Of a DNA stretch of 64,000 bases, positions 58,643 to 64,000 are shown piece after piece; the first letter of the stretch is position 1, and each line of letters starts with the position of its first letter. A model generated the notes under the pieces. It was not told the DNA's origin, ran no database searches, and saw only the letters and a program-made list of their open reading frames with translations. The stretch is from Polytrichum commune (taxonomy: Eukaryota; Streptophyta; Polytrichopsida; Polytrichales; Polytrichaceae). Position numbers and translations under genes: made by a program. The DNA lies in contig OX485804.1 of the NCBI GenBank assembly GCA_950295325.1, positions 32,304,001-32,368,000 on the forward strand. The letters are read 5' to 3'.

Positions 58643-61600
58643 ATGATGGGAGGGTTAACCATAACGCACGGGCTGCAGCAGGCCAGCTCAATTGCGTTGG
58701 CGTCGACGAAGAAGGAGGGGAGGAGAATTTCGTCGTCTTTCCTCGTCGGAGAGGATGTGGGATTGAGCGGCAGTCGCTTGGGGTTCAGGCGCAAGGTCGT
58801 GAATTTTGAGAGAGTTTCACTAGGGTTTTCCTGCGGGGGGTCGGGGCGTGTCGTAGTCGTCAGTGCCGCGCGGTTGCGGGCGACGGAGAGCGCGGAGACC
58901 TCGGCTCCAGAGGCAGGTTCGTTGCAGTATTGTTTTTATCCCCTTTCCTCGCGTACTTGACAGGTGGAATAGGAGGGTTTAAGAGACCGTATAAACACCT
59001 TCGATTAATCTCGTGACCTTGTGCTTTGGCAATGTGCTCAGTGTCTAATTGAGTGTAATTTTTTGGTGCACTTGAGAGGTGGATTACGAGGTTTTAAGTG
59101 CTCATGTAAAATATCTCAATCAATCCTGTGTCCTTCTCATCTGGCAACGTGCTCAATGAGGAATCGAGTGTGGGAGTTCTGGTGCACTTGAGAGGTGGAA
59201 TAGGAGTATTGAAGTGCTCGTGTAATGAATTTCGACTAATCCTTGTGACCTTGTGGTTTAGCAATGTGCTTAGTGTGTAATTGGAATAGAAGGGTTTAAG
59301 CGCTCATATAAATGTTTTGATCAATTCTGTGAGCTTCTGGTTGCTCCATATGTAATTGAGTGTGGATTTTCTGGTGGACTTGAGAGGTGGACTAGAAGGG
59401 TTTAAGTCCTCATAGAAATGTTTCAATCAGTTGTGTGACCTTTTGCTTTAGCAATGTGGTCAGATTGTAATTGAGTATCCACAAATAGAACACTCATGGA
59501 GTGAGAATTACGTAGGATGATATTATGCTGCGGAAAGCCCAGTGGAACTCCTCCGCAAACCTGTAGGAGCTGGTCAGTTCAGTGATTGTTTTTTAGGACG
59601 TGGTACAGTGGCTCTAGAACTAGCGAATCCGGAAGCCGGCAGCCTCCTGGGATAGTTTAAAGGGCCTGGAATGAGCTGGGGTAGCCGTTCCTAGATTTAG
59701 ACATGCATCTCTGAATGATTTGGCAATCATAGACTAAACAGATACTTCATTCACGTGAATTGAGACTGGCTACACCAATCTTAGTACCAAAAATTAGACA
59801 AAAGTGTGTGACCTAGTGGGCAGTGCTCCCTGCAATATCTGAGAAAATGTTATACATGAGTTCGTCGTCCCTGTCTATGAATTTCAAGGAGACTCTAGCT
59901 ATGCAGGTAAACTTCAAAGACTGGAAAAGTGAAAATGCTAGAGTTTTCGAAATGAAATGATTCTTTAGCATGTGGGCATAATATTTTAGCAGAGTACAGG
60001 TGTTCTCTTTTCAGAGAATACAAGCCTGGATTATTCCCATGGAACACTCAAGATTCTACAATTTTCGACCTGAATCTGTAACTTATCATGCACTATCTAC
60101 ATTTTGATTCTTTCAAGATGTGGTCCGTCTAATAAGATTTTTTATGTGAGAAGAGGATTGCAGCATGTGTTTGGAAGTCTTGGTTGAACTGTTTCTGATG
60201 TTTCATAATCACGAGGAGAACACCTGCTGCCTGCTTAGTATTGTTGTGGGTTTACATGGTTTTGGGCTTATTGCTAATGTATAACCATCATCTGCAAAAT
60301 GTATCTGCAAAATCATTGTCCATGAGATCCCTTTCTCAAGTACCATTGGTGGTATGAAGTGTGGGAATTGGAGTAAGGTGAAGGTCTTGATGACAGATTT
60401 GGTTCGGGATGACAAGCAGCCATCAATCAAACGGACTGCTGGAGCCAAGGGTAATGAAGGGAAGAAGAGCGAGGGGAACAAAAGCAAGGGGAGACCCAAG
60501 ACTCGTGCAAAGAAGGTTTCACCAAAAAAAGCTGAAGAACAATTACCTCCAGCTCCAGCTCCCACTCCAGCTCCAGCTCCAGCTCCAGCTCCATCCAAAG
60601 ATGAGACTAAGAGACCCAGACAGGTCAAGACCCCCGCCAATCCAATTGCATCCAGTACGTCTTCTTCCGGTTTATTGTCCAGTCTGGATCTTGCCGATAT
60701 TAAGGCACCTCTGCTCCTACTTTAATCTGCATGAGACTTCGTGGGTGTTGTGATGTTGTGATTTCTTTGTATGGATCCTCCATGAGATTTGGATCAGCTT
60801 CACAATTTGATAGATTCCGGTTTTGTTAAGTGCCATTGAGCACATCATAGCGTTTTGATGGTGGATTGTAAAATCATTGTTGAAACGAATTACAAAATTT
60901 GATCTCTGGTGACCTCAAAAAGGGTTGCAAAATAACATTCTGGAATTAAAATTGGCAAAGAGTTTTTTCAACCAGTACCCTTTCATATTTCCAGCAAGAA
61001 GACTATATTATCCTGTCTAGAGGTTCAATATTTACAAAACTGTGAGCAGATACCCTTACTAACCATTGGTACGCTGTGTGCATTAGCCTCATGTTTTGAC
61101 AGTTTTGAGCAACCTGCAAAGAAAACAAACATGCTGACAAGCATATTAACTAACAGACTAATTAAAACTTTATGTCGTTATTAATCCCAGCTGGAGTGGT
61201 TGGCGTTCTTGTCCACCTTGCAAGTGGTGTGAGTTCCATTATCCATTGAGCCATATCTTGGATCATATCTTGCATGACTCAAATTGCCAGTAGATTCCAG
61301 GTCAGAGCAACAAATATATCTGTAAATATTTAAAAGCAACATGAATTTCCTCAGGCATTAAGGCCACATTGAAGTTCCAATTGCAGAAATCCCAACACAT
61401 GTGGGTGAGGAAAATGGGCACCTGGATCATGCTAAAGAGACCACAAGGGATGTAAAACTCACAATCCAAAGAGTGCTTGAAGCTCGTGCACTTTTGGCGA
61501 GCAAGCTCCAAGATGCAGAAGGCAAGCCCTCAAGTTCTGGTGATGCTGCTCAGAAGGACCTGACCAATGAAAACACTATAAGTATGGCACGTGAGGTACT

Positions 61601-63850
61601 GGCCGGGTACAGGAAAGGATCAAAAGAGAAAGGGCGTCTTTTTGAAGGGAGAACTGTGGTTGAGGGGGATGGCGTTCAGGACTGGGGTGCTAGCCTTTCA
61701 CGGAGTGGCCTCCTCAAACCTTTGGCTCGGAAGGGAAGTTTGTGGAGGCGGGACCTAGGGACTCTTAATGACCACCAGAATTTGCCTGAGCAATCTGATA
61801 TTGTGCGAAAGGTATCTTTGAACTTCATCTGTTTCTGGTTTATGGTTTGTGTGATGTTGGCACATTCATCCTAGTGTACTATGTATTGTTTCCTAGCTAT
61901 CCCTACTTTAAATTTGTATGAAGCTGGACAAAAAATTACACCTAAGGTCTTCCTGTTGAACCTGGTATTCTGTGAATGAGCTGATTGTAGATGGCAATAT
62001 TGTCACTAAAATCTTCGTTTACTGAGTTTGTTTGTTCAGGTTGTGGGAGCCCTGTCAGGGATTCGTAACAGCACTGCAGTTACAACTATCATGAATGATT
62101 TTGTTGGAAGGGTGACAATGGCTGACCTAAAGCAAGTGTTGTATGCACTTGGAGTGGCAAAAGAGTGGCTCACTGCTCTGCAGGTCCACCAACTGCTACC
62201 TTTCAATAGATGACTTTTTGCACGGGATCACCACTTTGTCGTTGAAGTAAATAATTGGGGTCACTTGGGTGGTGGATATGAAGCACAGCAATTCTTCAAG
62301 TGAAATGATGAAACTGCAAGGTCGGGGTTTAGCCATGGTTGAAAATTTACCTATGTGAAGGAGTTTATAAAAATCGTCCATGTGGTTCAAATCGGCATTG
62401 GATCTCTTAGGCTCTCACAAATCACAAGCTTTGGGTTATGAAAGCCAATTTCTGCTAGCTTAGATCATAATGGTAAAATCAAGAGATGGCAGGGACTTGT
62501 GTGAATGAGTTCTAGCTGGCACACAAGTTCTGAAATGTTTTGGCATATAACTTCAGTGCTTTGGCATGAAGGTGAATGTTTGATATTGATTTTCTAAAGC
62601 GGTTTTTGGGTCTTAATACAGGTTTTTGAGTGGATGCAAACAATGCCTGACTACAAACCCGATGAACCTGTTTACCGCACCATGATCATTCTTTTGACAA
62701 ATTGCCGAAGAATGGATGTTGCTGAAGCCACTTTTGAGGATTTTTTAAAGCTAGACAGGGGGCCAGGATATGAGGACTATGTTGTCCTTATCTCTGGCTT
62801 TGTTAAGTCTGGCAGCTTACAACGGGCCTTAGCAATCCTAGCAAAAATGAGAGATGCTGGTGTTCGCCCACAACTCTCTGCATACAATGTTCTTCTTGAT
62901 GGATGCACAAAGTCTTCAAAAGGTGTGTGTGTGTGTGTGTGTCCCTGCACTAAGGCATTGATATGTGTTCATGCAGTAGTTGTTGTCAGCTTCTTCTAAT
63001 AATACGACGGGCATATTAGGAATAATGGTGAACTATGAATGTTGCAATGGAGTGCACATGCAGGGCAATATGCTCCTCTGCTTGCTTCTGCATCTAAATG
63101 TGATAACCTTTTGTAATTGACCACAATAGAATTTTCTAGAGTTTTCTTAGAATTGCATCTTGCATGTTCTTAGAGTTTGACTTTCTTGAGTATTATGAAT
63201 ATTATGAACATGGCTATTATGAATATGACCGTGGTGTCAGTCATACCTGGATCCGATTTGAGATGCCTACCTTAAGAGTTGCAGAGAGTATGATGCACAA
63301 TGCAATTACCTACTTGATCTGTAATGGCCATTCGGACATGGGTGATGCCCATACCAGAGCCAAGCTTAAAGCATGCTTTTCTGAATCGTCTTTGTCTCCT
63401 CTTTGGTTATTTGTTGATGAGAAGAGTGTTCACTTTTGTGTGAAGCTTCAGATCCTACAGGTGACCTTTGTCATGGTAGGGCAGAGCTCTTGTGTGATTA
63501 TCTATTTGTTTCTTATTTTATCTGAGAGCTTGCAGCGAACAGCTTGGAAGATTTTTATTTTTATTATTATTATTATTTTTGCATCATTAACAACTTCTGC
63601 AAACAATGTTTACAAATCACATCCTTGTGATGCGGTTGTGTAGGATTGGAGGTCGCAGCTGAGCTTTTAAAGCAAATGAAGCAGGAAAATGTAACTCCAG
63701 ATCGTGCTGCTTACATTTATATGATAATCATGTACAGTCGCAAGGGCCGGCACCAACAAACTGTCCAGATGTTTGAGAATATGCGTCTGAGCAGCTGCGT
63801 TCCAGATAAGGCGACCTACAACACAGTTTTAACTGCGTACAGTAAATTAG
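58643..63850 (+). CDS. P-class PPR protein, probably plastid-targeted (3' end beyond window)
   Basis: Exons supported by phase: 58643-58916, 60397-60654, 61363-61811, 62040-62183, 62622-62922, 63644-63850, then a donor, so the gene continues past the window. The N-terminus (MMGGLTITHGLQQASSIALA, then Arg/Ser-rich) resembles a plastid transit peptide. Exon 2 is Lys-rich with a PAPAP run. From exon 4 come helical repeats: DLKQVLYALGVAKEWLTALQ, VYRTMIILLTNCRRMDVAEA, then canonical 35-residue PPRs beginning YEDYVVLISGFVKSGSLQRA, LSAYNVLLDGCTKSSK and RAAYIYMIIMYSRKGRHQQT, and the start of another, KATYNTVLTAYSKLG. PPR proteins bind organellar RNA. The exact orthologue is not recognised. An in-frame ATG at 58334 could add 103 residues. 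The junction of exons 1-2 is the least certain, and an exon could be missing in that 1.5-kb intron. Confidence 0.83.
58955..59480 (+). repeat. about five tandem 95-115 bp units in PPR intron 1
   Basis: Units begin with (GAGA/GACA)GGTGGA.TA.GAGGGTTTAAG near 58961, 59075, 59192, 59284 (partial) and 59380, and continue with TGTGACCTT.TG.TTTAGCAATGTG and TGTAATTGAGTG. The array starts about 40 bp after exon 1. Confidence 0.75.
62921..62942 (+). repeat. (GT)n microsatellite beginning at a PPR splice donor
   Basis: Exon 5 ends ...TCAAAAG and the intron starts directly with GTGTGTGTGTGTGTGTGTGT, so the donor is the first unit of the microsatellite. Confidence 0.8.
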
Positions 63851-64000
63851 GTACATTTTTTTCTCATGTCTTTTATATTGCTCCCTAATATCGGCACTTA
63901 AGGTTTTTGTAAACAAGTTTTTTGGTTGTTATTGGTGATTTGGTTGGTTAGAAAATGGTTAAAGCATACATGTATGTGATGAAGACTTTGGAGTTTTTGG

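Noticed and set aside
58237-58691. 98- and 134-codon - strand frames opposite the PPR leader
   Set aside because: GC-rich shadow frames of the PPR 5' region; composition explains the lack of stops.
63164-63643. 159-codon frame in a PPR intron
   Set aside because: It lies between a good donor (62922) and acceptor (63643), has no PPR motif and begins in a Tyr/Glu simple repeat.
1-64000. CRISPR arrays, bacterial operons, rRNA or tRNA genes
   Set aside because: No regularly spaced short repeats, no polycistronic gene packing and no cloverleaf or rRNA sequence was recognised; the window is plant nuclear DNA.

Overview
This is a nuclear fragment of a land plant. The evidence is GT-AG spliced genes with many introns, a plant wax-ester synthase (WSD/DGAT type), an ASI1/IBM2-type BAH+RRM anti-silencing protein, a PPR protein with a plastid-like leader, two plant-type DCN1-like neddylation proteins, and intergenic space full of MITEs and LTR debris. 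Spacing is roughly one gene per 8 kb. Nothing fixes the species; a non-seed plant (bryophyte, lycophyte or fern) is a guess from style only. All exon models are hand-derived from splice signals and reading phase.

Layout. 1-4.6 kb: duplicated 3' gene ends and a weak Cys-rich membrane-protein gene or pseudogene. 4.6-11.2 kb (-): an apparently intact 7-exon WSD gene whose introns carry transposons. 11.2-17 kb: no gene; repeat mosaic with a pogo-like MITE and a second TA-flanked MITE. 17.1-22.6 kb (+): the 11-exon ASI1/IBM2-like gene, with a long hairpin in its last intron. 23.8-24.4 kb: PIF/Harbinger-like MITE. 25.1-28.0 kb (-): an unrecognised two-exon gene for a six-helix membrane protein with a glycosylatable N-terminal ectodomain, plus a decayed partial copy downstream. 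28.4-34.4 kb: tandem repeats, AACCGGTT-rich repeat, a solo LTR with a perfect 5-bp target duplication and an inverted relative. 34.5-36.2 kb (+): a SWIM-type relic with two in-frame stops. 38-39.5 kb (-): a dead LINE-like RNase H region. 40.5-42.2 kb (-): a two-exon gene for an unrecognised 177-aa protein built on repeated PRG-centred motifs. 43.6-47.0 kb: tandem and dispersed repeats and a SINE-like insert. 47.5-50.4 kb (+) and 52.2-55.3 kb (-): two DCN1-like genes, tail to tail, with nearly identical exon lengths. 56.0-57.9 kb: MITE-like elements. 58.6 kb to the end (+): a PPR gene that runs off the window.

The genes do not form a pathway. Most notable are the PRG-repeat protein, the six-helix membrane protein, the inverted DCN1 pair with a triplicated first exon in one copy, an anti-silencing gene that itself carries a long intronic hairpin, and a nested transposon history that can be read from target-site duplications.
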